Source: Manduca sexta
Lineage: Eukaryota > Arthropoda > Insecta > Lepidoptera > Sphingidae
NCBI RefSeq assembly: GCF_014839805.1
Contig: NC_051134.1
Span: 8,897,170-8,961,169, forward strand
DNA length: 64,000 bases
Direction: 5' to 3'
The position numbers and the translations under genes are program-made. The first letter of the stretch is position 1. The number at the start of each line of letters is the position of its first letter. The notes beneath the pieces are model-generated. The model worked only from the letters and a program-made list of their open reading frames with translations. It did no database searches and was not told where the DNA came from. Of the stretch, positions 23,534-36,800 are shown piece after piece.

Positions 23534-24427
23534 TATTATTTTATGATTTTATTAGAATCATACATTACAGATTACCAATTTTGCTAAATCTTAAAAAGAT
23601 TGCCCACGGCCATATTTTGCAGCGATGCTGTCACGCGATTGACATGATTATACTTATTTATCTTCAAACTTCCAATATCTGTGGCATTCATAACAGGAAC
23701 TTTCGCTCTTATAATAATTTTCTTCCCAAACGTCCCCCTCATAGTTCGGTCATTCTTCTTTCACTATTCAATCCATTCTTATGTGAAATTAACTCCCCCT
23801 CGAAATCAGGGCGTCCACTACGCGGCTAGCGTTCAAAATGAGCGTCCGGCAATTATAATACTTTCGAATAAAGCGGAAGAATCACAACCTTAGTTCTTGA
23901 TATATTATTTTTCTATTTAAGTATATATAATAATATTTATATATCTATATATTTATTAATTATTATTTTATTCTGAATATTTTGAATATCTTACCTTCAT
24001 TTCATGCACCTACCATGATTATCTCTGCACCACCCTAAGGTTGACTGGTAGAGAATGCCTATGTCATTAAGTCCCCCTGTATACTTTTGTATACGAAGTG
24101 CTAATAAATAAATAATAATATTAATTACTTATTATCAATAACTTATTATACGTAAGTTCACTAAATAGGCAGGTACTACGTACTGTAGGCTTTGTTATAG
24201 AAATAACATTACATAAAGAATAAAGAAATGTACAATAAAACAACATAATTAATTTCTAATGTTATTTATTGGGATTGAATTAAAATTGACTCCAAACTAA
24301 TGTATCTACTCCTAATTTGTTTTTTAATTTAAAAATACGTTTTAGTTTAGGGGTAACATTGTATTTTTGTTTGCGTTGGTAGTGTCTTCCTTAAATTTAC
24401 AATACGGACTCAATACTGGTGAAGTGT
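23534..24427. other. 3' flank of receptor gene 3
   Basis: No gene seen. On the minus strand an AATAAA signal at 24265-24270, about 160 bases past the receptor stop, may serve that gene. Confidence 0.45.
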
Positions 24428-27400
24428 TTAGTACAGGAGCGAGAATATTGAATACGAAAATTTAACAATCTGAAACAATTGAAGTGTTTATATTAAAAAG
24501 TCTATCGAAGTACACATCTACTGGATAATACTTTAATCTGAAACCAGATATTTCTTACCGACAGAAACGACTGATGTGATAATGTTAAAATCCAAAAACC
24601 TTTTAGGATTATTGGTTCCTGCAAATAAAAAAACAGATTCAAATCGGTAGACACTTGAATCTAGAAATACAATTTTTTATGAAAAATAACGTGCAAGTGT
24701 AGCATTATTTTACTTTGCTGAGGTCTCTCAGTTTCTCTACGTTGCAAAATCCACCTTACTTAATGTGACTTTTATTTTCAAAACCTGTGCACGGGCTAAG
24801 GCGATGACGAGTAGTTTTCTGATGCTTAAAGACGACAGTCCCCTGCAATTCTGCCATCCGGACGTGTACATTGCTGTACCGATCAGAGACGCCTGCAAGA
24901 TTAAATGCTAAACTATTAAAAAAATATGTAGAATATGTGAAATTAACATTGAACAAGAATATTAGCAAAGTGCAAAGAAAATAAAAGAAAAATCTTTTGT
25001 GGCTTCATTACTTTGGATAAAACTCTACGTAATAATCACCGATTCTGACAAATTATGAATTTATTCAGTTTGATCTGAGAATTTAGGTAAAGTCCGTCCT
25101 AAACAGAATTGAGATCTTGTACCTCGTAAGTGACGTCTCCAGCGTTGCATGTGAAGAACCAAGTGCTGAAGAGCAGAGTTATGACCGTGCATAGCGTCGA
25201 AAACATCTTCACTAAGGAACGGTTCTCGTTCTGACAAATATGAAAACATTGTAATACTTACATAGTCAAGGAAAATGCATAATGGATATTATGACCAACA
25301 TCCCCTATAGGAGAAAAGAAAAGTGGCATTGTACCTTTTAGGAGCAAAACTACGGCAACGTATTTTTATCTATTGCTATACTTACTACTACAACAGCCTG
25401 ATACATCAAGATAACCAGAAACACTGTATTGAACAAGACCTGTGCGCTGAGCACGGCGCTGCACGCTTCAGTACCGTCCTTTGTGACTCTGAAAGAACAC
25501 TTAATTAATACATCGATATTCTAAGAAATAAACGCAGATATGTACAACAAAAATATACATCATATAAGTGAACTATATAACCTAACCAAAGGCTACTAGA
25601 GTCAGTAGCCTATAGCTATTGCTAAGCCAATGCCTTGAATTGAATGAATTGAATATTCCACTTGTAGACAAGTGCGTACAAGTGGTACATTTGCCTGATA
25701 TGGCGATAGACTCACCCCCTCCGCGAAATGAAAGCACTGGCTAGGACTCTATTTATTCTTTGGCGAATAAAAGTATAAGCATATCTTCTGTATATTTATT
25801 TTTCGTTACCTTAAAGTATCCGAATGCGCCTGTATACCAATTTTTAACAATTTTTCGTATTTCTTCTCCTTCTCCTTTTGCGTTAAGTCTTCTTCGAAAA
25901 CATGGTGTATACTTTCGAAATAACTTCGCAAGTTCCTGTACTGATAACTGATGCAAGTGGTCAGTGATATGACCATCACGTAGGCCGCGGTGACTCGCGT
26001 CTCGAACAATATCCAAATGATGTGGTAGATGAACCTTGCCAAACTGGCTATTACGGAGTGATCGTCAACTAACGGCCACGCCAGTATCATTATGTTGAAT
26101 GTTGTACCTGGAAGATACGTTTTAATCGCTGTTTTGAAAAGCAGCAGTTCGAAAAGAGCCAGATAATAAGTAAGTCCTTATTTAAGAACAATGTAAAAGA
26201 CCTGCATGATTGACTTTAAGGTGGTGGAGGATTGCCGGGTTTTGTACTGCGCACACGCAGCACATTCCTACCCCTTATCGATCAGACATTAATTTATTAT
26301 GTAGACTCAGTAGGGAATAAAGTGTTACGCCAGTGCGCAAATCACTTAATTGTTTTTTTTAACTATAAAATAGGCATTACGACTCACGGTCTGTCATTAA
26401 AATGTCATTAATTGGGTAACACAATTTCTACGAATATTATGGAAGGTTATAAAGTTATTTAGAACCCATATCTATACTATCTATACTATTATATAAAGCT
26501 GAAGAGTTTGTTTGTTTGTTTGTTTAACGCGCTAATCTCAGGAACTACCGGTCCAAACTGAAAAATTCTTTTTGCGTTGGATAGCCCTTTGTTCGTGGAG
26601 TGCTATAGGCTATATATCATCACGCTATACCCAATAGGAGCGGGGCAGTAATGGCTAATCTCAGGAACTACCGGTCCAAACTGAAAAATTCTTTTTGCGT
26701 TGGATAGCCCTTTATTCGTGGAGTGCTATAGGCTATATATCATCACGCTATACCCAATAGGAGCCGGGCAGTAATGGCTAATCTCAGGAACTACCGGTCC
26801 AAACTGAAAAATTCTTTTTGCGTTGGATAGCCCTTTGTTCGTGGAGAGCTATAGGCTATATATCATCACGCTATATTCAATAGGAGCGGAGCAGTAATGG
26901 CTAATCTCAGGAACTACCGATTCGAACAGAAAAAAATATTTTTGTGTTGAATAGTCCTTTGTTTGTGGAGTGCTCAAAGTTATATATCATCACGCTATGG
27001 CCAATAGGAGCGGAGCAGTAATGGCTAATCTCAGGAACTACCGGTTTCAACTGAAAAATTCGTTTTGTGTTGGATAGCCCTTTATTTGTGGACTGCTATA
27101 AGCTATATATCATCACGCTATGACCAATAGGAGCGGAGCAGTAATGGCTAATCTCAGGAACTACCGGTTTGAACTGAAAAAATCTTTTTGTGTTGGATAG
27201 CCCTTTGTTCCTGGAGTGCTATAGGCTATATATCATCATGCTATAACCAATAGGAGCGGAGCAGTAATGAAACATGTTGCAAAAACGGGGAAAATTATGA
27301 GTTTTGAGAGCTTCCGTTGCCTGCGCTGCGTAAACGGTTAAAGTTATGCAACAATGATGTATGACGGGATTGTTTCACTTAAAAAGTTCTAAATAATATA

Positions 27401-28350
27401 ACAAAAGTCCCCCGCTGCATCTGTCTGCCTTAACGTGTTAAACTCAAAAACTACCTAACGTATTAAGATGAAATTTGGTACGGAGACAGTTTGAGACCCT
27501 GGGAAGAACATAGGCTCCCGGGAAACTACTATTTTTATAACGGAAAACTTTAGCCTGAAAAACTTTATAACGCGGGCGGAGCCGCGAGCAAAAGCTAGTC
27601 TACTATATTTCTCTTCAAGTGCAGTGCCGGTTTTGTCAACAGGCCGTAAAGGCCGCGGCCTAGAGAGCGCCATAGTTGCAATCTTAGACCTTCATTTTGC
27701 TCCCGCAAAATAGGCATCGGCGCCGAAGACATGTAAGGCGACAAAAATGAAGTCGTACTCAAGGATAGTATAAATTCGGCACTGATTATCTAAACAGTTA
27801 GATATGTAGGTACCATGCTGAAGATAAAAAAACACTTATAGCTACTTACTTGACAATAGTAAGCTCGCTTACCGGATGTTACAACTTGTACGTATGAATC
27901 GACACAATAGGAAATCATAGAAATCCAAAAGGGGGCGGAGACGGCGAACAAATAAAATTTAATTCTTTTTATCATTTCCCTTTCGATGTCCAGGTCGTTG
28001 TAGACCAGCTTTAGGCTCACCACAAGCCGGAACAACACACTCTGTAACTTCTTCCGATGTTTGGCTATCAATGTAGGGAAGGTCACTACGAAAGGATGCG
28101 CCACGCAAAACATAAGCTGGTAATTCCTCTGCTTCTCCGTCAGGTTGTGTTGCGTGAACAACGAAAGTATCTGTGCTATGACATATAAATACAGGAAATT
28201 ATTGAAAATCTTGCAGAATGTATCGTAACACTTGATGAATTGTGTTGGCAGATCTAGATCTTCGATCCAAAAGTCTGCCAAGCCACATAAATATGTGATT
28301 AAAGTAAATTTCCGGAAGAATTCTTTTATTTTGCTGTCAGGGGATGTCAT
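24428..28350 (-). CDS. Odorant receptor, gene 3 (7 exons, complete)
   Basis: Exons in coding order: 28350-27873, 26107-25810, 25488-25386, 25230-25123, 24892-24785, 24618-24559, 24469-24428. Borders are GT-AG, phases 1,2,0,0,0,0, total 399 codons (398 residues), the same plan as receptor gene 1. Family segments are CGLADFWIEDL, TTCISYQYRNL, STWFFTCNAGDVT, TAMYTSGW, IRKLLVIALARAQ, EPIILKG, and SYSIFSLLY before the stop. In exon 4 the usual Trp of MWNAGD is Cys. The donor of exon 5 is GTTTTG, weak but needed to keep the frame. Intron 1 (1.77 kb) is mostly a Helitron. Expected in antennal neurons with Orco; ligand unknown. Confidence 0.9.
26471..27598 (+). mobile_element. Non-autonomous Helitron with internal tandem repeats
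   Basis: Starts TCTATACTA after an A and ends in a GC-rich hairpin (CGGGCGGAGCCGCG), a short spacer and CTAG before a T. These are the A|TC...CTAG|T ends of Helitrons. There is no Rep/helicase frame. It fills most of intron 1 of receptor gene 3. A 3'-end fragment of the same family is at 7571-7905. Confidence 0.75.
26531..27270 (+). repeat. 123-bp tandem repeat, six copies, inside the Helitron
   Basis: GCTAATCTCAGGAACTACCG recurs at 26531, 26654, 26777, 26900, 27024 and 27147, a period of 123 (one of 124). Copies 1-3 are nearly identical; copies 4-6 differ at more sites. Confidence 0.9.
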
Positions 28351-30897
28351 TGTAAATAGATATCAACTGATGTGTCTTATAATTTACAATCATTCTGCTA
28401 TCATCGGCAAATTTTCTTAGTCATAAGGTAGATAGTTCGCGCGGCCTTCGCATAATTTGCCGCTTATTATTTATGTTGGTTTATCAAAGAAAGTTATGCT
28501 ATAATTAGTATTTGTAAGCGATATAATCAGGAATCACGCCTGGAATTCCCCGAGGGAAATAACAGGTTATATAACCAAACCCAATTAAAATTTACAGAAA
28601 AATATGAAAGTAAACTATATGTTACTGTACAGTACTGTAATTTGTATATGCAGGTATGCCTGATGAAGTGAGGCGTATTACTTTGGAATACAGCTTGCCA
28701 GGGGCAATTTAAACTAGTTCCACTTCTTGCAGTGTGCGAAGTAGAGACTATTACCTAACTCCACATACTGATTGATTGTAGACTTATAAAAATTGTATTT
28801 GTTTTCATAGCTTGGTTCTTTTAAACTACCATTAAAAACAACTTGAAGAACGCAGCTCTTAGATATTCGTACAAATATTTTTAATAAGTGAACCTAGGTA
28901 AATGCGTCTGATTCAAAAATTTGTCTTAATAATATTATAATACAAAACTTTGTCAAAATGCTTGGATATTGGATAGAAGTAAACGCAGAAACAGCTGAAC
29001 AGATTTGCTAGGGAATAATGTTTTATCTGAATTTTAAATAAGTAGATAACGCTGATGTGGCGTCGTTTACATCTCGACATATCACCACCACTCGATTATC
29101 TAGAGACTTTTGTTAATTAAGTTACACATAAAATTATGAAGTTTTTGGTAAAAGTGTTAATGTCTGTATCTTAAACTATAGCTTTCAGTGAGAAGAGACT
29201 TTACTTATTAATTTTAATTGTAATACAACGCGGTGATTAACCAGTACTAGGACAATTATTCAATTTGAACAGTTATTACACATTATTTGCCGTCGTAATT
29301 TATTCGAATACACCATAGGTTTAGTGACAATATGCCTGAGAATTGAGTTAATGGACGTTCTGACTCCTCCATCGGTAGGCTGAATAAGATAAAGAAATTT
29401 TATTTATTTAGGCAATAAATTAATATGAAAGTAGAATAGAACATTCATTAATATTTATAGTCCATTAAAGGACTATCACTAGTCTATTTCCTGTCATGAT
29501 GTTCTCTATTTTTGTTTGTATTTTCGGCGGATTACACGTAAGCCGTAACCGTGGCCGTCCTTAACCCCGGTAACAACAATATAGGCGTAACTACTAAATG
29601 AGCTATGCTAATGTGTTGTTAATGTATTGAAGACCGTAGACGTACAAAGAAATAGATCAATACTTAATTTCACACGCACACAGGGCTTTTATTCCCGAAA
29701 GGAATTTTAAGGGGGATTATAATTTATAGGGAGATCTAAGGGGTAAATCGGCGCCTAAACAGACGTGCAACTAGTGCATTCATTATTCGCCATGGATTAC
29801 ATTACTTTCGGTGTCATGGAACGCGAGCTTATTGTTATATCTGTCACAGATTCCGACCTTCCGGGCTAATATTAAATACAATTTATCCAACCCAAAATCA
29901 AACCCGAGATCTCAACACGGCAGACGTAGGCAACCAAATAACTAACTGCGTCACGCAGATACACACATACAAGTTATACTCATTCTCGACTTTTATTTCT
30001 GAAGGCGTAGGCAGAGGTGCACCAAATTTTTGCTTTTTGTATATTCCGTCCCATGATGTGACTGGGGTCGAACGCAATACTAAGTAGAAAAACTCTATAT
30101 CAATTACATTCAGAGGCGACTTTACCTATTGTGCAGAGTGTGCACACGGGTGCAGTGTGTTAGGGGGGCGCCAGACACGACACCTTCAAAGAGACATGCG
30201 TCGCTCGCGGCACTGGCGCTCTCAAGCAACCTGCGCCCGTGCTAAGGCCGGCCAGCGGCTTCTTTACTTTACACAATACCTTTTGATTTAATAAGTTATT
30301 ACAAATTATTATTAAAGAACATTATCTCTTAGGTAGCGCCAAGGAATTTGTTGCACACGAGCGGCACATGAGCTCGCGCCGTCTCTGATTGCATTGCCGG
30401 CCCATGATTTGAATCCGAGACCTCAGGGCGTAATCGGCAGTTTTACCGCGCATGCAATACCTACGACTACGTCAGTGAGGCAGTCAATATGAAAAGAATA
30501 CATAACATTTAGAAAATTATCTGATGTATAATTTTGTGTAATAAATTCGATTTCATTTTGTGAATATTGTTCGCAATATAGATATATTTTTATAAAAATC
30601 TTTTGTGAACAACATTGGAGATGTACACATGTGTGAAACGGAATATTTTATTACAGACATTTTGACATTTGGTGAAATGTCAAATTCGGGTTTGTTTTGA
30701 AATTTGAGATTTGTTTTGTGTATCTATGCATAATTTACGTTAAAAACAATTTAAAATGCCTGATTATTATTTTTATACTTAAATGACTACAAATAAATAA
30801 TATTATGAAGTTAATTAACCATTATTGTTAAGGTTATGTTATTGTGAATTTTATATCGCTTGTTTTCAAAGTGTAACTCGCAATTAAACCAATCAAC
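28351..30897. other. Intergenic and upstream region of the zinc-finger gene
   Basis: No coding region recognised. A degenerate reverse SINE (GCAGAGGTGCACCAAAT, CCCATGATGTGACTGGGG) is at about 29990-30110. A short hairpin, TTGACATTTGGTGAAATGTCAA, is at about 30660-30684, some 215 bases upstream of the zinc-finger start codon. Promoter elements cannot be assigned. Confidence 0.5.
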
Positions 30898-33800
30898 ATG
30901 CGTACTTACACTCGAAGGCGCCCAGAAATCCAGGTAATTGAGGGCGTACATAATTTGTGCCGGCTTTGCCTCGAGAAGTCAGAGGAGATGTTGCCAATCT
31001 TTGCCGAAGGCTCCGACGGCATCTGTGCGACGCTATCACTCCGGATCATGATCTGTGTTGGATTGGAGGTATATTGTATTCTTATCAATATATTATTGTT
31101 AAATTCATGTATTTGCCATGATTTTTATTCATGTAAGTACTTGTGAGTGTAAGATGTACAATGTATACATACTTCTTTACTTGGTAATTCGGTGGGGTAT
31201 ATTACATAGTTACGATTATGTCATTTATAATAGCAGAAATAACATGTTTGATAAGGAATTATTGTTTAAGAAATGGGTAGATATTTGCTTATATTTGTAG
31301 GTCTAAGAGACCAACAGGATTATAGCTTATTAACAAAGCCCTGTGAGACACCAGGCTTAGCAACTTTGGCAAAAGAAAATCGCGCCCTGTTTCTAGTGAA
31401 CTTTATTTTCAGGTCCCAATTTTTGTTTGCTAAAAACATTACATATGCCATTTTAGCCAAAGTCTGTGGCACTTTCCTAAACCCTCAGCAGCCTCTATAA
31501 TACAGGTCAAGCTAGTTAACTGCCTGACCTGTCTTCCCTTAAACTCTAAAACTGGTACTATCTGTCTAATAATATAATTATGAATAGCCAGTATATAATT
31601 ATGGCTAAAATGATTATCTCTTTCACAGGTTACAAATGAAGATTGCCTACCAAATTTAATATGTGCAAATTGTCACAAAGAACTCAATAGGTACTACACA
31701 TTCAGAAAAAAATGTGAGGTTTCTTATCAGAAACTAAAGTTCCACTTACAAGCAACAAGGGAGAAGGAGAGCTTACAGAAGGCGATAGAAGAAAGGGAAC
31801 AAGAACAGGGAATGAGAGATAATATACATTGTTTAGATAAGTGTGATAAGACATTTACGAGGGATGAATTCTCTGACATACATGTACTGGAATTAAATAC
31901 CTTAAATAATATTATTGTTAATAGGGAGGTAAGTCTAATGTATACTTAATAATAATAATAATATCAGCCTTGTATTATATACTTGCCCATTGCTGAGCAC
32001 GGGCCTCCTCTACTACTGAGAGGGATTAGGCCTTAGTCCACCACGCTGGCCTAGTGCGGATCGGTAGACTTCACACATCTTCGAAATTCCTATAGAGAGC
32101 TTCTCAGGTGTGCAGGTTTCCTCACGATGTTTTCCTTCACCGTTAAAGCGAACAATAAATTCACAAAGAATACACACATGATTTTTAGAAAAGTCAGAGG
32201 TGTGTGCCGTTGGGATTTGAACCTGCGGACATTCGTCTTGGCAGTCCGATCCACACCCAACTTTGCTATCGCCGCTTGCGATGTGTACTTAGTTTTCTGT
32301 TTATTGCTTTGAATGATGACAGGAGCTTGCCGTTCGCCTGATGGTAAACAATAACAAACACATTGAATTACAAATTATTGTAATTCACGGAGCATTCCCA
32401 TTCGCTCGCTGTCCTGAGACCTGACATGTTAAGTCTTATTTTGTCCAGTAGTAAGTAATCTTACAAGGGTCTGCTTCACAAGTTCTAAGTAAATTTCATT
32501 TGACAGTTATTATATTAAACAGCTAAAGAAGATAGTACTCATTTTAATACCATTTCTTTAGGAGCATAAAGTAGAATACTTTTGTATTGGGTTGGCTATA
32601 TGTTTATGTGACAAATAGCATGTACTCAAAAGTTGTGAAACAGGCCATGAATGTATGTTATACCATGGCAATGCATACATATCTTAATTGCTCCTTTGGC
32701 TAACCCTTCAGATGTGAAGTAGTGTTTATGTATGTGGCGTGTGGATAAAATTTTGTCAATTACTTTTTTCAGAAATCAACAGAATTACAAGAGAGTTGTA
32801 ATGTTAATACAGAAATCGTTAATTGCACGGACAGTAAAGAGATTGAGGTACTAGATTTAGTATTACTAGTAGTCTAGAAAAATCTGATATTTTGTCTTAC
32901 ACAGTATTAGACATACTAAAACATAAAGTATGTTCAATACTGGCTTCAAAAGGAATGTATAAAAAAAAATATTATAAGTAAGTTGAAACAATTTGCATGT
33001 CACTCCATGCTCCTCCCTCATAGCTTCACAAAGTTCAATATACAATACATAAAGATCTCTACTTGTACCGATTTTCTTAATAATTTTTTTTATTAAAATT
33101 ATTGAATATTGATGTTACACTTCAGGCACAAATTCATGACGCAGACAATCCTGAGATATCATCATTCTTATCAACAGTGTTGATTCAACTCGGTATATTA
33201 GAGCACCAAGATTCTACCATGTCTATAATGGATCATGGGGTTCATACCCTGGAGCTGGTGATGGGTGATGATGACACGGTGATGTTGGAACTCACGGAGG
33301 AAGATGATGTATGTACAATATAATAATTATTGAATTTACTGTCACCTAAAAAGTCAAAATGAGAAAAACAATAATGGTTTTTGATTTTGTAAGACTTATT
33401 TAAATTGTTTTCAAATGAAAAAAAAAAACGGTTTTTATGAGTAAGAGTTCTATCATGATGCTAATTACAATAATATTTTAAAAGTTATCTGGAATTTTCA
33501 AGTGAAAATATTTATGAATTTTATAATAATTTTCAGGATAGTGCAGAAGAAAGTCAAGCTCTCGGTATAGATAAATCAAATCCAGTAGTTTTAAATGGCA
33601 TATTTAGTGGGAATGACAAATGTGAAGAAGATGCAGCTACGATTGACAAAGCTGAGGAGCAAGTTATGACAATAAAGTAAGTATTATTGTTAATATTTGT
33701 AATTTAATTTTTGTAGCAACAATCAGTATATAAATATTTTTGTGGTTACTTCTTGTTTAGTGGTTACATAAAATAATAAGGATTTAATAATACACACGTT

Positions 33801-36800
33801 TAAGGGTATTCAATAAAAGCATATTTTTTACATGACCAGAGATGTAAATAATATTTTGTCTAAAACAAAGCATGATTTGTGTTGTGTCAGATGGAAGCCG
33901 GAGCCGGCGTCGATGAATGCGGCGGGTGTGGCGGGCGCGGGGGCGGGCGCGGGGGCGGGCGCGGGGGCGGGCGGCGGCGCGTGGTGCGGCGCGTGCCGCA
34001 AGTGGCTCGCCACGCGCGCCACGCTGCGCCGCCACCTGCGCGTGCACACCGGCGAGCGCCCGCACGCCTGCCGCGACTGCGGGCGACGCTTCGCGCAGCG
34101 CGAGGTGCTGCAGCGACACCGCCTGCTGCACCAAGGTCACACTACATGCTTCACTTACAGACTCTGCTACTTAGGTTTAACAACTATGATATTCATGGAA
34201 GAAACTAATTGGATAAGTATAAAATTTATTATCCCTCATGTCAACTACAAAAAAGGAGTGCCTTTAAATTACTTAATGCTTGACATGTTAGCCGGTGACA
34301 TGACAGCTACGTGACAGTTACATGACATTACGCGTGTCACGGGAATATAACCTTATTATTTATTACATAATAAAGTAATTTTTCCGTGACACGCGTAATG
34401 TCATGTACCTTTTATGTTAGCCGGCTAACATTCCAATCATTCCGATGGCAAATGGGTTAGAAACTGTTTACTCACTGCTCAGAGCCCAATGTTACAAAAA
34501 TATACTTAAACTTAGGCCCAGTTTACAAACATAATTCACACATGATGCCACTGGATAAATACGCCAATGTTATTATCGTAAATATCGCAGCAAATGTTGA
34601 TAAATAAGACGTGTTGCATCAGAGCGCCGCCCGTTCGAGTGCGCGGAGTGCGGCAAGGGCTTCACGCAGCGCGGCGCGCTCACGACGCACGCGCGCTCGC
34701 ACGCGCCGCCGCACGCGCGCGCGCTGCACCTGCACGCCTGCGCCTGCTGCCCCAAGGTCTTCCTCTACCCCTCCAGTGAGTCACGTACCAGCACTTGTAC
34801 CAAACTCATTCGATGCATGTCTGCTACACACGCACGCGCGCTCGCACGCGCCGCCGCACGCGCGCGCGCTGCACCTGCACGCCTGCGCCTGCTGCCCCAA
34901 GGTCTTCCTCTACCCCTCCAGTGAGTCACGTACCAGCACTTGTACCAAACTCATTCGATGCATGTCTGCTACACACGCACGCGCGCTCGCACGCGCCGCC
35001 GCACGCGCGCGCGCTGCACCTGCACGCCTGCGCCTGCTGCCCCAAGGTCTTCCTCTACCCCTCCAGTGAGTCACGTACCAGCACTTGTACCAAACTCATT
35101 CGATGCATGTCTGCTACACACGCACGCGCGCTCGCACGCTACGCCGCACGCGCGCGCGCTGCACCTGCACGCCTGCGCCTGCTGCCCCAAGGTCTTCCTC
35201 TACCCCTCCAGTGAGTCACGTACCAGCACTTGTACCAAACTCATTCGATGCATGTCTGCTACACACGCACGCGCGCTCGCACGCGCCGCCGCACGCGCGC
35301 GCTGCACCTGCACGCCTGCGCCTGCTGCCCCAAGGTCTTCCTCTACCCCTCCAGTGAGTCACGTACCAGCACTTGTACCAAACTCATTCGATGCATGTCT
35401 GCTACACACGCACGCGCGCCGCCGCACGCGCGCGCGCTGCACCTGCACGCCTGCGCCTGCTGCCCCAAGGTCTTCCTCTACCCCTCCAGTGAGTCACGTA
35501 CCAGCACTTGTACCAAACTCATTCGATGCATGTCTGCTACACACGCACGCGCGCTCGCACGCGCCGCCGCACGCGCGCGCGCTGCACCTGCACGCCTGCG
35601 CCTGCTGCCCCAAGGTCTTCCTCTACCCCTCCAGTGAGTCACGTACCAGCACTTGTACCAAACTCATTCGATGCATGTCTGCTACACACGCACGCGCGCT
35701 CGCACGCCGCCGCCGCACGCGCGCGCGCTGCACCTGCACGCCTGCGCCTGCTGCCCCAAGGTCTTCCTCTACCCCTCCAGTGAGTCACGTACCAGCACTT
35801 GTACCAAACTCATTCGATGCATGTCTGCTACACACGCACGCGCGCTCGCACGCAGCCACACGCGCGCGCGCTGCACCTGCACGCCTGCGCCTGCTGCCCC
35901 AAGGTCTTCCTCTACCCCTCCAGTGAGTCACGTACCAGCACTTGTACCAAACTCATTCGATGCATGTCTGCTACACACGCACGCGCGCTCGCACGCGCCG
36001 CCGCACGCGCGCGCTGCACCTGCACGCCTGCGCCTGCTGCCCCAAGGTCTTCCTCTACCCCTCCAGTGAGTCACGTACCAGCACTTGTACCAAACTCATT
36101 CGATGCATGTCTGCTACACGCACGCGCGCTCGCACGCGCCGCCGCACGCGCGCGCGCTGCACCTGCACGCCTGCGCCTGATGGCGATTTGTATTAGTCTA
36201 AGCCTCCAGTGAGTCACGTACCAGCACTTGTACCAAACTCATTCGATGCATGTCTGCTACACACGCACGCGCGCTCGCGCCGCCGCACGCGCGCGCTGCA
36301 CCTGCACGCCTGCGCCTGCTGCCCCAAGGTCTTCCTCTACCCCTCCAGTGAGTCACGTACCAGCACTTGTACCAAACTCATTCGATGCATGTCTGCTACA
36401 CACGCACGCGCGCTCGCACCCGCCGCACGCGCGCGCGCTGCACCTGCACGCCTGCGCCTGCTGCCCCAAGGTCTTCCTCTACCCCTCCAGTGAGTCACGT
36501 ACCAGCACTTGTACCAAACTCATTCGATGCATGTCTGCTACACACGCACGCGCGCTCGCACGCGCCGCCGCACGCGCGCGCGCTGCACCTGCACGCCTGC
36601 GCCTGCTGCCCCAAGGTCTTCCTCTACCCCTCCAGTGAGTCACGTACCAGCACTTGTACCAAACTCATTCGATGCATGTCTGCTACACACGCACGCGCGC
36701 TCGCATCGCGCCGCCGCACGCGCGCGCGCTGCACCTGCACGCCTGCGCCTGCTGCCCCAAGGTCTTCCTCTACCCCTCCAGTGAGTCACGTACCAGCACT

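Noticed and set aside
30906..31088. Minus-strand frame opposite the ZAD exon
   Set aside because: Antisense shadow; the plus strand has the start codon, the ZAD cysteines and the splice donor.
33784..34208. Several frames on both strands over the zinc-finger exon 6
   Set aside because: They are shadows of the GC-rich exon; only the frame giving the C2H2 spacing and matching splice phases is kept.
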